This document shows positions 13,972 through 20,369 of a stretch of DNA of 20,369 nucleotides, piece by piece. How positions within the stretch are numbered: the stretch's first letter is position 1; each line of letters begins with the position of its first letter. Source of the stretch: Pseudomonadota bacterium (GTDB lineage Bacteria; Desulfobacterota; GWC2-55-46; JADFVP01); the NCBI GenBank assembly GCA_015222595.1, contig JADFVP010000075.1, forward strand, positions 1-20,369. The letters run 5' to 3'. The notes below the pieces were generated by a model, which saw nothing but the letters and a program-made list of their open reading frames with translations, was not told the origin of the DNA and searched no databases. The position numbers were made by a program, and so were the translations under genes.

Positions 13972-14520
13972 GTGGCTTTTTGGGACAATGTGAATTCAGG
14001 GCTTAAAAAGGCGGTTGACGAAGGTTGGACGGCGGTTCGCGACAGCGCCAAGATCGGCAAGAGCCGTTACAGGCTCCATACGCTCCATAAGCAGGCAGAG
14101 ACGCTCTTTGCCGAGATAGGCGGCATAGTCTACGACATGGCCGACTCGAAGGACGGGAACCCGCTCTCGCGCCCCGAAGTGCGAGACCTTATAGACGACA
14201 TTAAGAGAATAGAGGCGCAGAGCGCCGATATAGAAGGTGAAATAGAGCAGACCCGCGAAAAGGACAAGACAGATGACGATGGCGGGGCCGTAGAGGGCGC
14301 ATGGCCTGCGGCTGTCTCGAAAGAGGCGTACGACGAAGAAGAAGGGGACGAAGACGGAGACGAAGCAGGCGTAACCGAGTCGGCTGTTTCAGAAGACGAA
14401 GTCTCCGAAGAAGACGACTCACTCGGAGCGGCAGGCGGAGCTGAGCCCGACGACTCCGGAGACGGAGACGGCGACGAAGCCTCTGAAGAGAACGGAGCCG
14501 GAGCGGACTCTAAAGAGTAG
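13972..14520 (+). CDS. Conserved-looking small helical protein with a long acidic tail, function unknown
   Basis: I do not recognise a named family. The first 95 or so residues look like an amphipathic and coiled-coil helical module: MAFWDNVNSGLKKAVDEGW, then basic LHTLHKQAETLFAEIGGIVY and a helix with IDDIKRIEAQSADIEGEIEQ. This pattern of a short FWD..GL.K start followed by a NPLS turn resembles uncharacterised proteins of deltaproteobacteria (from memory). Residues 97-182 are a disordered tail in which 34 of 86 residues are Asp or Glu. There is no signal peptide or membrane helix, so it is cytoplasmic or peripherally bound. The start is GTG at 13972-13974, with AAGGAGT about 7 bases upstream. 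It has a near-consensus promoter and a clear terminator at 14547-14590, so it is a single-gene unit, probably well expressed. Confidence 0.85.
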   Translation: MAFWDNVNSGLKKAVDEGWTAVRDSAKIGKSRYRLHTLHKQAETLFAEIGGIVYDMADSKDGNPLSRPEVRDLIDDIKRIEAQSADIEGEIEQTREKDKTDDDGGAVEGAWPAAVSKEAYDEEEGDEDGDEAGVTESAVSEDEVSEEDDSLGAAGGAEPDDSGDGDGDEASEENGAGADSKE

Positions 14521-14526
14521 TTTTGC

Positions 14527-14544
14527 GTTTCAATAGAGTGAAAC
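14527..14544 (+). other. Small perfect hairpin before the terminator
   Basis: GTTTCA (14527-14532) and TGAAAC (14539-14544) pair over a six-base loop, 6 bases past the stop codon and just before the main terminator stem. It may help protect the 3' end or be accidental. Confidence 0.3.
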
Positions 14545-14546
14545 AA

Positions 14547-14590
14547 AAAGACCGCAACGGGGGTGGGTTTTTCCGTTACGGTCTTTTTTT
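14547..14590 (+). terminator. Rho-independent terminator after the acidic-tail gene
   Basis: AAAGACCGCAACGG (14547-14560) pairs with CCGTTACGGTCTTT (14573-14586) with one mismatch (C against A) over a 12-base loop. It is followed by more T residues, seven in all to base 14590. Its reverse also has a five-T run, so it may work weakly in both directions. Confidence 0.85.
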
Positions 14591-14727
14591 ATCTTCAGGT
14601 TCTTGGTCGTTTTCGAGATTACCGGGCAGCCACTCGCGGTTGCCTTACAGTCAATGCGTTCGCAGCCGATATATAATACTTATCTGTTTTTACGCACTTA
14701 ATTGCCTTTTGGTACGGAGACCGGTTT

Positions 14728-16872
14728 TTGGAGAATATCCCTCTTCTTAGAGATATAGTCGTGCTGATGGTCGTGTCTATCCCGATCATCATTCTTCTTA
14801 CGCGCGCCGGGCTCCCTACGGTTATCGGTTTTCTGGTAGCTGGCGTCTTGATAGGCCCGTACGGTCTTGGGCTCGTCAACGAGGCGCATGAGGTCGAGAC
14901 TCTCAGCCAGATAGGCATAGTGCTGCTGCTCTTTACCATAGGCCTTGAGTTCTCCGTTACAAAGATGCTCAATATTCGGCGCGAGGCTGTGTTGGGCGGC
15001 GGCCTTCAGGTGCTCCTTACCCTTGTAATCACCCTTGTGGCCGGGCTCTTCTTCGACTTCTCTTTTGTGGTCTCTCTGCTTCTCGGTTTCGTAGTAACCC
15101 TCTCCTCGACCGCAATAGTCTTAAAACTCCTTGTAGACAAGGGGCAGGTCAATACCGTGCACGGCTCCATGACGGTCGGCATACTGCTCTTTCAGGATAT
15201 CTGCGTGGTGCTGATGGTCATGGTGCTCCAGAGTATCGGCTCAGATGGCGGCACCTCTACCTTCAAGATTATCACCGGACTCCTGCTCTCGCTCCTGGCC
15301 TTTGCCATTATCGTGGCCGTGGTGGCCTTTGTGATCCCCAGAATCTTCAACATGGTGGTAAAGCTCCAGAACCGCGAGATCTTCATTCTGACCATTCTGC
15401 TCGCCTGTCTCGGCACCGCGTGGCTGACCTCCATGTTCGGCCTGTCGTTGGCGTTAGGAGCCTTTATCGCCGGCCTTGCTATCTCGGAGTCCGAGTACTC
15501 GCAACAGATAGTGGCGGAAGTTATTCCCTTTAGAGATACCTTCGCCTCACTCTTTTTTATCTCCATAGGCATGCTGCTCGATTTTAAGTATGTAGTACTT
15601 CACCTGCCGAAGCTCTTTTTGCTGGTGGTGGCGGTTATCGCGCTAAAAGCGATAGTCATCTTCTTTGTCGGCACGGTTCTCAGATACCGGCTCAGAAATA
15701 CGATAGTAGTTGCGCTCTCTTTGGCCCAGATAGGCGAGTTCTCATTCATACTCATCAAGATGGGCGAGGGGTACGGCCTTCTCGGACGCGACCTCTACCA
15801 GTCGCTTCTGGCCGCTTCGGTAATAACCATGGCGCTAACGCCCTTTATCTTTCAGTGGTCATCCAAGGTTGCCGCAAGCGCGGGGCGCCACCTTGCAAAG
15901 GGCGGCAAGGGGGCTGAGCTAGACGGTAAAAAGGAGGGTGGCAAGGGCGAGGTAAAAAATCATGTCGTAATAATAGGCTACGGCGTCAACGGAAGGCATC
16001 TGGCGCAGGTACTGAAGTCCACCTCGATAGAGCACGTTATACTCGACATAAATATAGCCAAGATACGCAAGGCCAAGGCCGCCGGACACCGCGCCTACTA
16101 CGGAGACGCCTCCCACCCTGAGCTTCTGCGCAAGATGCGCATTGCCAAGGCCAAGATGCTGGTCGTTGCCATCTCCGACCCCATTACCACGCGCCGGGTC
16201 GTAAAGGCTTCGAGACGGCTCAACCCGACGGTCTCTATTATAGTAAGAACGCGTTACCTGCATGAGGTGGAAGATCTCTATAAGCTCGGCGCCGACCAGG
16301 TCATACCCGAAGAGTTCGAGACCTCCGTGGAAATCTTTGCCCGTGTCTTGAAGAACTACAGGATACCCAAAAATATCATACAGACCCAGATAGAGGTGGT
16401 GCGGCAGGAGGGGTACGCGATGCTGCGCTCCGCTTCTGTCGAGTCGGAACGGCTGGCAAGCCTTACGAGCGTCTTGGAAGAGTCGCTGATGGAGACCTTC
16501 TACGTAGAGTCCGGCTGCTCGGTGGCAGGTACAACGCTTGCGGAACTCGACCTCAGGCATCAGACCGGAACGAGCGTGATAGCCGTTGTCCGGCATGGAA
16601 CCGCAGAGACAAACCCTCCGGCCTCTCACATGATAGAGCCGGGCGACATTCTCGTAATGATCGGTTCGCACTCCCAGTTGAACGCTGCTGGGGAGCTGCT
16701 TAGCGATCAGTGCCCTTCGGGAAAGAAGGAGGAGGTCGGTGGTCTTGAGGAGATTGTAGCCTCAGCAGCAGGTAGCGAGCTGGATGACGGGCTGGGTGAC
16801 GAGTTGGATGATGAACTGGAAGACGAGTTCGGTGAAGGGCTCGAAGAGTTAGAGGACGCCCCGGAGAAGTGA
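14728..16872 (+). CDS. KefB/CPA2-type monovalent cation:proton antiporter with TrkA-N and TrkA-C domains
   Basis: The protein is an inner-membrane cation (probably K+ or Na+) for proton exchanger of the CPA2 family. The membrane domain (about 1-380, some 12-13 helices) includes LLLFTIGLEFSVTKML (66-81) and GILLFQD (151-157), the KefB/KefC-type QD in place of the DD of electrogenic exchangers. A glycine/lysine-rich linker follows (388-410). Then comes a TrkA-N (RCK) domain starting NHVVIIGYGVNGRHLA with GxGxxG at 417-422 (to about 530), and a TrkA-C domain (about 590-672). The last 33 residues contain 17 acidic ones. The start is TTG at 14728-14730, chosen because GGAG lies 8 bases upstream and the next in-frame ATG would remove part of helix 1. 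A TATAAT at 14672-14677 lacks a matching -35. Glutathione gating as in KefC cannot be inferred. Confidence 0.9.
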   Translation: MENIPLLRDIVVLMVVSIPIIILLTRAGLPTVIGFLVAGVLIGPYGLGLVNEAHEVETLSQIGIVLLLFTIGLEFSVTKMLNIRREAVLGGGLQVLLTLVITLVAGLFFDFSFVVSLLLGFVVTLSSTAIVLKLLVDKGQVNTVHGSMTVGILLFQDICVVLMVMVLQSIGSDGGTSTFKIITGLLLSLLAFAIIVAVVAFVIPRIFNMVVKLQNREIFILTILLACLGTAWLTSMFGLSLALGAFIAGLAISESEYSQQIVAEVIPFRDTFASLFFISIGMLLDFKYVVLHLPKLFLLVVAVIALKAIVIFFVGTVLRYRLRNTIVVALSLAQIGEFSFILIKMGEGYGLLGRDLYQSLLAASVITMALTPFIFQWSSKVAASAGRHLAKGGKGAELDGKKEGGKGEVKNHVVIIGYGVNGRHLAQVLKSTSIEHVILDINIAKIRKAKAAGHRAYYGDASHPELLRKMRIAKAKMLVVAISDPITTRRVVKASRRLNPTVSIIVRTRYLHEVEDLYKLGADQVIPEEFETSVEIFARVLKNYRIPKNIIQTQIEVVRQEGYAMLRSASVESERLASLTSVLEESLMETFYVESGCSVAGTTLAELDLRHQTGTSVIAVVRHGTAETNPPASHMIEPGDILVMIGSHSQLNAAGELLSDQCPSGKKEEVGGLEEIVASAAGSELDDGLGDELDDELEDEFGEGLEELEDAPEK

Positions 16873-16926
16873 AGTCGAGCTTGCCCCGGAAAGTTACCGA
16901 GAGTACGAAAATTTTGAGTATAAAAG

Positions 16927-16967
16927 AGCAATAGGCCTTGCCGGTATAACCGGTAAGGCCTATTGCT
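16927..16967. terminator. Bidirectional terminator between convergent genes
   Basis: An 18-base-pair inverted repeat (arms 16927-16944 and 16950-16967, one G-T pair, loop TATAA) lies between the antiporter stop at 16872 and the zinc-ribbon stop at 17020. On the minus strand the stem is followed by CTCTTTTATA; on the plus strand by TTCTGTTC, a poorer T tract. It probably serves mainly the minus-strand gene and insulates both. Confidence 0.7.
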
Positions 16968-17019
16968 TCTGTTCGTTCAAGAGCCTGCTGTGCTCTTTTT
17001 TGCTACAACCTATCTGGTG

Positions 17020-17310
17020 TTATCTGTCCTGGGGCAGTTTGTACTCTGCTCCGGCAAACTGTATGTTGGCCGGGTCTGCGCTCCGGGGCGGCGACACAGC
17101 GTGTACGCCCTGACAGGACGGGCACTTGGAGACAAATGTCGCCATATGAAAATCCGCTCCGCAGCCCTGACACTTGGCGTTCAGTCCGCCGTCGGGTATA
17201 GGGGAGTTGGCGATACTTCCACCGTGCGCAGCATTGACGAATTCCACCAGTTCTGTTCCTTCTGAAAACGGCCCTCCACCTTCGGGGCCGCAGCTTCCAC
17301 AATCACTCAT
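17020..17310 (-). CDS. Small zinc-ribbon protein, function unknown
   Basis: The 96-residue protein carries six cysteines in CxxC pairs: C4-C7 at the N-terminus (SDCGSCGPE) and a ribbon C47-C50 / C63-C66 (KCQGCGADF ... KCPSCQGVHAVSPP). The spacing of the second set fits a rubredoxin-like zinc knuckle. There is no membrane segment or signal peptide. The C-terminal part (ANIQFAGAEYKL) is not recognised. It is not identifiable as a transcription factor or ribosomal protein. The ATG at 17308-17310 is preceded by a full AGGAGGT at good spacing, the strongest ribosome site seen here, and by a promoter-like sequence, so efficient expression is likely. It lies between a terminator and the YfhO-like gene, whose stop is 89 bases upstream. 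Confidence 0.8.
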   Translation of the reverse strand: MSDCGSCGPEGGGPFSEGTELVEFVNAAHGGSIANSPIPDGGLNAKCQGCGADFHMATFVSKCPSCQGVHAVSPPRSADPANIQFAGAEYKLPQDR

Positions 17311-17360
17311 CTTGAAAACCTCCTGAAAAATTATTTTTTAATGCCTCAATTGCTCCCTAT

Positions 17361-17389
17361 AAAGTACTATATCTGGCCCGAAGGTTCAA
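17361..17389 (-). promoter_or_regulatory. Predicted sigma-70-type promoter of the zinc-ribbon gene
   Basis: On the minus strand TTGAAC (17384-17389), a 17-base spacer and TACTTT (17361-17366) occur just past the YfhO-like stop codon. The -10 is identical to that proposed for lysS. The expected leader is about 45 bases. Confidence 0.45.
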
Positions 17390-17399
17390 ATATTTTCTC

Positions 17400-20312
17400 T
17401 TAAACCTCTATCTGCTCCTCTTGCGGCTCCTCATCTTTCCTCTTTTTCCCTTGCCCTCGCTCGCACCGGAGCCCGTACCAGATACATGAGACGAAGCCCA
17501 CGCCAAAGAAAATCGCGCCGAAAACAAAGCTCAGCGGCAGGTACTTGAAGTCTATTATATGAGAGCCCGACGGGATAAAGACGCCGCGCACTATGCCGTT
17601 AACCCTATAGATTTCTGACTTTTCCCCGTCTACCGTGGCGCTCCAGCCCGGGTAATAGGTATCGGTCAGAACGAGCAGTCCGGGCCCCACGGCCTCTACC
17701 TTTACGGAGTTGTTCCGCTGCGCGACTATCCGTGCAGCCTTTACAGTCCGGGTAGTTTGGGCAGGCTCGGTAAAGAGAGCAGTGTCTGGAGCCACGGATG
17801 GGCCCTTAGAACCGTGAGAGCCCGGTGAAAACGATACCGGCGGCTCTGTCTCTATCAATGCCGCCGTGCCGAGCGCGAAGCGGCCCGTGCCTGCTCTTTC
17901 CTGTGCCTCTTCATACCCTTCGACCTGTACTACGTCGTCGGTTACGTAGGCGCGCGGCAGCGCAGTCGGGTTTTCGTATATAGAGATTTCAGAGTCGGTA
18001 TAGACGCGCGGGAACTTAACCGGCACTGCTTCGCTTATCCGGCTAGATTTCTCGGCAACGCTGTTAATGTCAACGCTGTTAGGAAGGATGATGTACTTTA
18101 CCGACATCAGCGAGTAGTACCGGAGCTGCGCCACGATATCCTTCTCAATTCCGCGCAGTAAGAGGGTGTTGCCCTCCCCATGCTTAACAAAGAGCTCCGG
18201 GCGCCCCGTAAACCACAGCGAAGAAGACTCGTTGACCGTCGGGTAGAGCGCATGGAGGTGCGAGTTTCTGAAGTCCTGAAAGGTGTCTATGGCCAGAGAG
18301 TTGATGTACCTTATGTCTTTTATGGCGAGCGCGGAGGAGAAGTTGGGAAAGAGGATTCCGTGGCCCGCGATCACGCGTTCTTCCGGGGCCTGCTCTTTAA
18401 GGTACTCAACATAAGGCGCAGGCGTAAAGGGATCGTACCTGTCGGGCAGCCCCTTGGGCGAGTTGTAGTCGAGTATCATTACGGTCCCGAAGAGGAGCAG
18501 TACGGTCAGGGCCGCAGTCTTGTGCCGTCCCTTAAAGAACTGCAGGGTGATGTAGAGTCCCAGAATGAACGGCACGATCTTCAGGTAGAGCCACTGGGTG
18601 TCGTACCCGCGCGGGATCGCCCACCACAGCTCTATTAGCGCGAGCGGAATAAGCGCTTCGAGGCCGCGCCCCTTTCTGGCGTACGAGATGAGTATGATCG
18701 TTGCGGCAACGAGGAGCAGTATCGATAGAGCCGTGCCGAGTATAAGCGAAGGGCCGAAGGTCATGAAGAACTCGCTTTTGCGTACGAACCGTACAAAGAG
18801 CATGATAACGCTGATAGGCATGAAGTGCATGAGTATTGCGAATGTTGCAGCAAGCGCGCCTATAGGCACCAGCAAAGATGAGAGCCCCGGTCTGCTTTTT
18901 TTCTTCGTCTCTGTCTCTGTGTCGTACGTAATTGGTGCAGCCTGTACTTTGGCAGAGGGTTCTTCTGTATTGGCAGTGTCGGCGGCCCTGGAGCCGAAGG
19001 TGTGGCGAAGGGTCTCGAACCCTATGCCTGCGGCTACTGCGAACGAGAAGGTCCACGTGGGCCCGGCCCACCTCTGGCTCCAGACCTGGTCGAAGAGCGG
19101 CAGGCGCCCGATCAGCACAAATGGTTCTACGCCGAGATTCTTCAGTACTACGACTGCGCCGAAGCCGGTAAAGAAGAGCAGTGTTGCTTTGTGCCGGTTC
19201 TTATTGGCAAAGGGGATAGAGAAGAGCCCTGCGAAGACGAGGTAGAGCATAATGGTGCCCGTATAGCCGCCGAGAGAGTCCCAGGCACCGTTGGTCGGAA
19301 AGATCCTGAAGTGGAACTCTTCTCCGTCCGGCGTTGTTTCTATAGCCAGTGGAGCCGAAGGAATAAAGGACGGGGTCTGCGGGTACTCGTGCGTAGTCGG
19401 GGTCAGGATAGAGGCCTGCTTCGATATCTTCTCGATGCTGCGAACCCCCATGTCCCCGCCCGGCGGGTGGATGTTGTGCGAGTTCTGCATGAACTCTCCA
19501 AAGGGCAGCAGGAGCGGGGCGGCAAGGGCCACCGAGAGCAGCGCAGCGAGGGCGAAGCGGCGGATGTTGCGACCCACGCTGAGCTCTCTGTTCAACATAA
19601 GCGTGCGGAGAAAGAAGTAGAGGGTCGCAAGGGTGACTATGTAGAGCGCCGTTTCGGGCTGGCCCGCAATTGCCGTTAGCGCGAGCACTCCGGCGCTGAT
19701 GGGCACCTCCCACGAAGACTTTTTTGTTGCCAGCCGTTCAACCGCCCACATGAGCACCGGGAGCATCATCGCGCAGTTGGCGAACTGCTCAAGGTTTATG
19801 AACCAGGTGAACGAGCCGGAGAACATGTAGAGCGCGCCGGAGAGAAAGGCCGGAGCGAAAGAGAGCCCGATTCGTCGAAGAAATACAAATGTAAAGAACC
19901 CGGCTATGAGCAGGCGTCCGAGCAGAAAGAAGTCCCAGTACTCTATTGGGCTGATGTTCTCCAGAACCTGGTACGGGAAGAAGGCTCGCGTGGAGTACTG
20001 CGCCGCAAGCGGGGTTCCGGCCGCGGCGTACGGGTTCCAGAGCGGCAGCTCTTTGTTCTTGTAGCTGTCCCCTATAAGCTTGTTGATGGGCCATTCGTAG
20101 TAGGCGGGCGTGGCCAGATCTATGTTGAAGAGGTTGACGGGGGTGCGCCCCTCGTAGCCCACGGGCCAGCCTGCAACGACTCCGTGAGGCTGTAGAAGAG
20201 CCGGGGCTAGCGAGCGGGCGCCAAAGAGCACGGGGCCATACGCTACCGCTATCAGCACAAGGTAGAGCAGCAGGGCCGAGAGCTTGTCATGTCTGTTAAG
20301 GGAGTTGATCAT
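17400..20312 (-). CDS. YfhO-family polytopic membrane protein
   Basis: YfhO-family proteins are large multi-span membrane proteins related to GT-C glycosyltransferases; YfhO of Bacillus is linked to lipoteichoic acid glycosylation, but the role in Gram-negatives is unknown. The 970-residue protein has a first helix near 12-32, then an extracytoplasmic loop with PLWNPYAAAGTPLAAQ (about 90-105), a family signature. Many more helices follow to about residue 620. A charged loop rich in E, T and K lies near 440-480. A soluble C-terminal domain comes next (about 640-925) with the characteristic YYPGWSATVDG and GSHIIDFKYLP, then a final helix and an acidic tail. The ATG at 20310-20312 has no Shine-Dalgarno sequence in the 57 bases available upstream, and no other in-frame start lies before the first helix. 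No linked glycan genes are visible. Confidence 0.88.
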   Translation of the reverse strand: MINSLNRHDKLSALLLYLVLIAVAYGPVLFGARSLAPALLQPHGVVAGWPVGYEGRTPVNLFNIDLATPAYYEWPINKLIGDSYKNKELPLWNPYAAAGTPLAAQYSTRAFFPYQVLENISPIEYWDFFLLGRLLIAGFFTFVFLRRIGLSFAPAFLSGALYMFSGSFTWFINLEQFANCAMMLPVLMWAVERLATKKSSWEVPISAGVLALTAIAGQPETALYIVTLATLYFFLRTLMLNRELSVGRNIRRFALAALLSVALAAPLLLPFGEFMQNSHNIHPPGGDMGVRSIEKISKQASILTPTTHEYPQTPSFIPSAPLAIETTPDGEEFHFRIFPTNGAWDSLGGYTGTIMLYLVFAGLFSIPFANKNRHKATLLFFTGFGAVVVLKNLGVEPFVLIGRLPLFDQVWSQRWAGPTWTFSFAVAAGIGFETLRHTFGSRAADTANTEEPSAKVQAAPITYDTETETKKKSRPGLSSLLVPIGALAATFAILMHFMPISVIMLFVRFVRKSEFFMTFGPSLILGTALSILLLVAATIILISYARKGRGLEALIPLALIELWWAIPRGYDTQWLYLKIVPFILGLYITLQFFKGRHKTAALTVLLLFGTVMILDYNSPKGLPDRYDPFTPAPYVEYLKEQAPEERVIAGHGILFPNFSSALAIKDIRYINSLAIDTFQDFRNSHLHALYPTVNESSSLWFTGRPELFVKHGEGNTLLLRGIEKDIVAQLRYYSLMSVKYIILPNSVDINSVAEKSSRISEAVPVKFPRVYTDSEISIYENPTALPRAYVTDDVVQVEGYEEAQERAGTGRFALGTAALIETEPPVSFSPGSHGSKGPSVAPDTALFTEPAQTTRTVKAARIVAQRNNSVKVEAVGPGLLVLTDTYYPGWSATVDGEKSEIYRVNGIVRGVFIPSGSHIIDFKYLPLSFVFGAIFFGVGFVSCIWYGLRCERGQGKKRKDEEPQEEQIEV

Positions 20313-20369
20313 AAAAGTAGTGGCTGAGTAATGGCCCGGTAGTGGCGCTTCCGTTGCCCGGCCTTGTAG

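Noticed and set aside
14130..14546. Serine/proline-rich 138-residue minus-strand frame
   Set aside because: It is the complement of the Asp/Glu codons of the acidic-tail gene, which has a promoter, ribosome site and terminator on the plus strand; the same applies to the short frame at 16707-16931.
14672..14677. TATAAT as promoter of the antiporter
   Set aside because: No acceptable -35 box was found at 15 to 19 bases upstream, so it was not listed as a promoter.
15919..16671. 250-residue minus-strand open frame
   Set aside because: It is the antisense shadow of the antiporter TrkA domains, whose motifs are intact on the plus strand.
1..20369. CRISPR arrays, transposons, phage genes, tRNAs or defence systems
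   Set aside because: No regularly spaced repeats, transposase or integrase motifs, tRNA-like cloverleaf sequences or toxin-antitoxin pairs were seen; the genes are housekeeping or small accessory types.

Overview
The window reads as ordinary chromosomal DNA of a Gram-negative (LPS-making, double-membraned) bacterium, moderately GC-rich, with many ATA isoleucine codons. The order lysS-lolC/E-lolD-bamA-ompH-lpxD-fabZ-lpxA is, from general knowledge, the arrangement seen in deltaproteobacterial (Desulfobacterota-like) genomes. A MetV-type methylenetetrahydrofolate reductase subunit beside folD, a hemerythrin-like protein and an alanine dehydrogenase fit that assignment. The lineage is an inference; no rRNA is present. 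Sixteen protein genes are called. No tRNA, rRNA, CRISPR array, insertion sequence, phage gene or defence system was seen.

Bases 1-8743 (minus strand) form a tightly packed envelope-biogenesis operon led by lysS. It continues with a LolC/E-type permease and the LolD ATPase (lipoprotein release), BamA (outer-membrane protein insertion) and OmpH/Skp (periplasmic chaperone). It then runs through LpxD, FabZ and the start of LpxA (lipid A and fatty acid synthesis), which leaves the window at base 1. Gaps inside it are 1 to 88 bases, and one promoter-like sequence precedes lysS (8877-8905). BamA is the most unusual member: it carries an extra periplasmic domain of about 130 residues before its five POTRA repeats.

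Bases 9081-13708 (minus strand) hold small metabolic units: alanine dehydrogenase (ald), an AcuC-like deacetylase, a folD-metV pair of one-carbon folate enzymes, and a hemerythrin-like protein that lacks half of the usual iron ligands. folD has a consensus-like promoter so close to its ATG, with no Shine-Dalgarno sequence, that its mRNA should be essentially leaderless.

Bases 13709-16967 contain a divergent promoter region and two plus-strand genes: a small coiled-coil protein with a very acidic tail, closed by a clear intrinsic terminator, and a KefB/CPA2-type cation:proton antiporter with TrkA-N and TrkA-C domains and its own acidic tail. A near-perfect 18-bp inverted repeat then separates this unit from the minus-strand genes beyond it. 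Bases 17020-20312 (minus strand) carry a small zinc-ribbon protein and a 970-residue YfhO-family membrane protein.

Six promoter-like sites were found by eye, all with 17-base spacers. No convincing new multi-gene system is present. The points most worth following are the BamA extension, the leaderless folD, the half-site hemerythrin and the acidic-tailed proteins.
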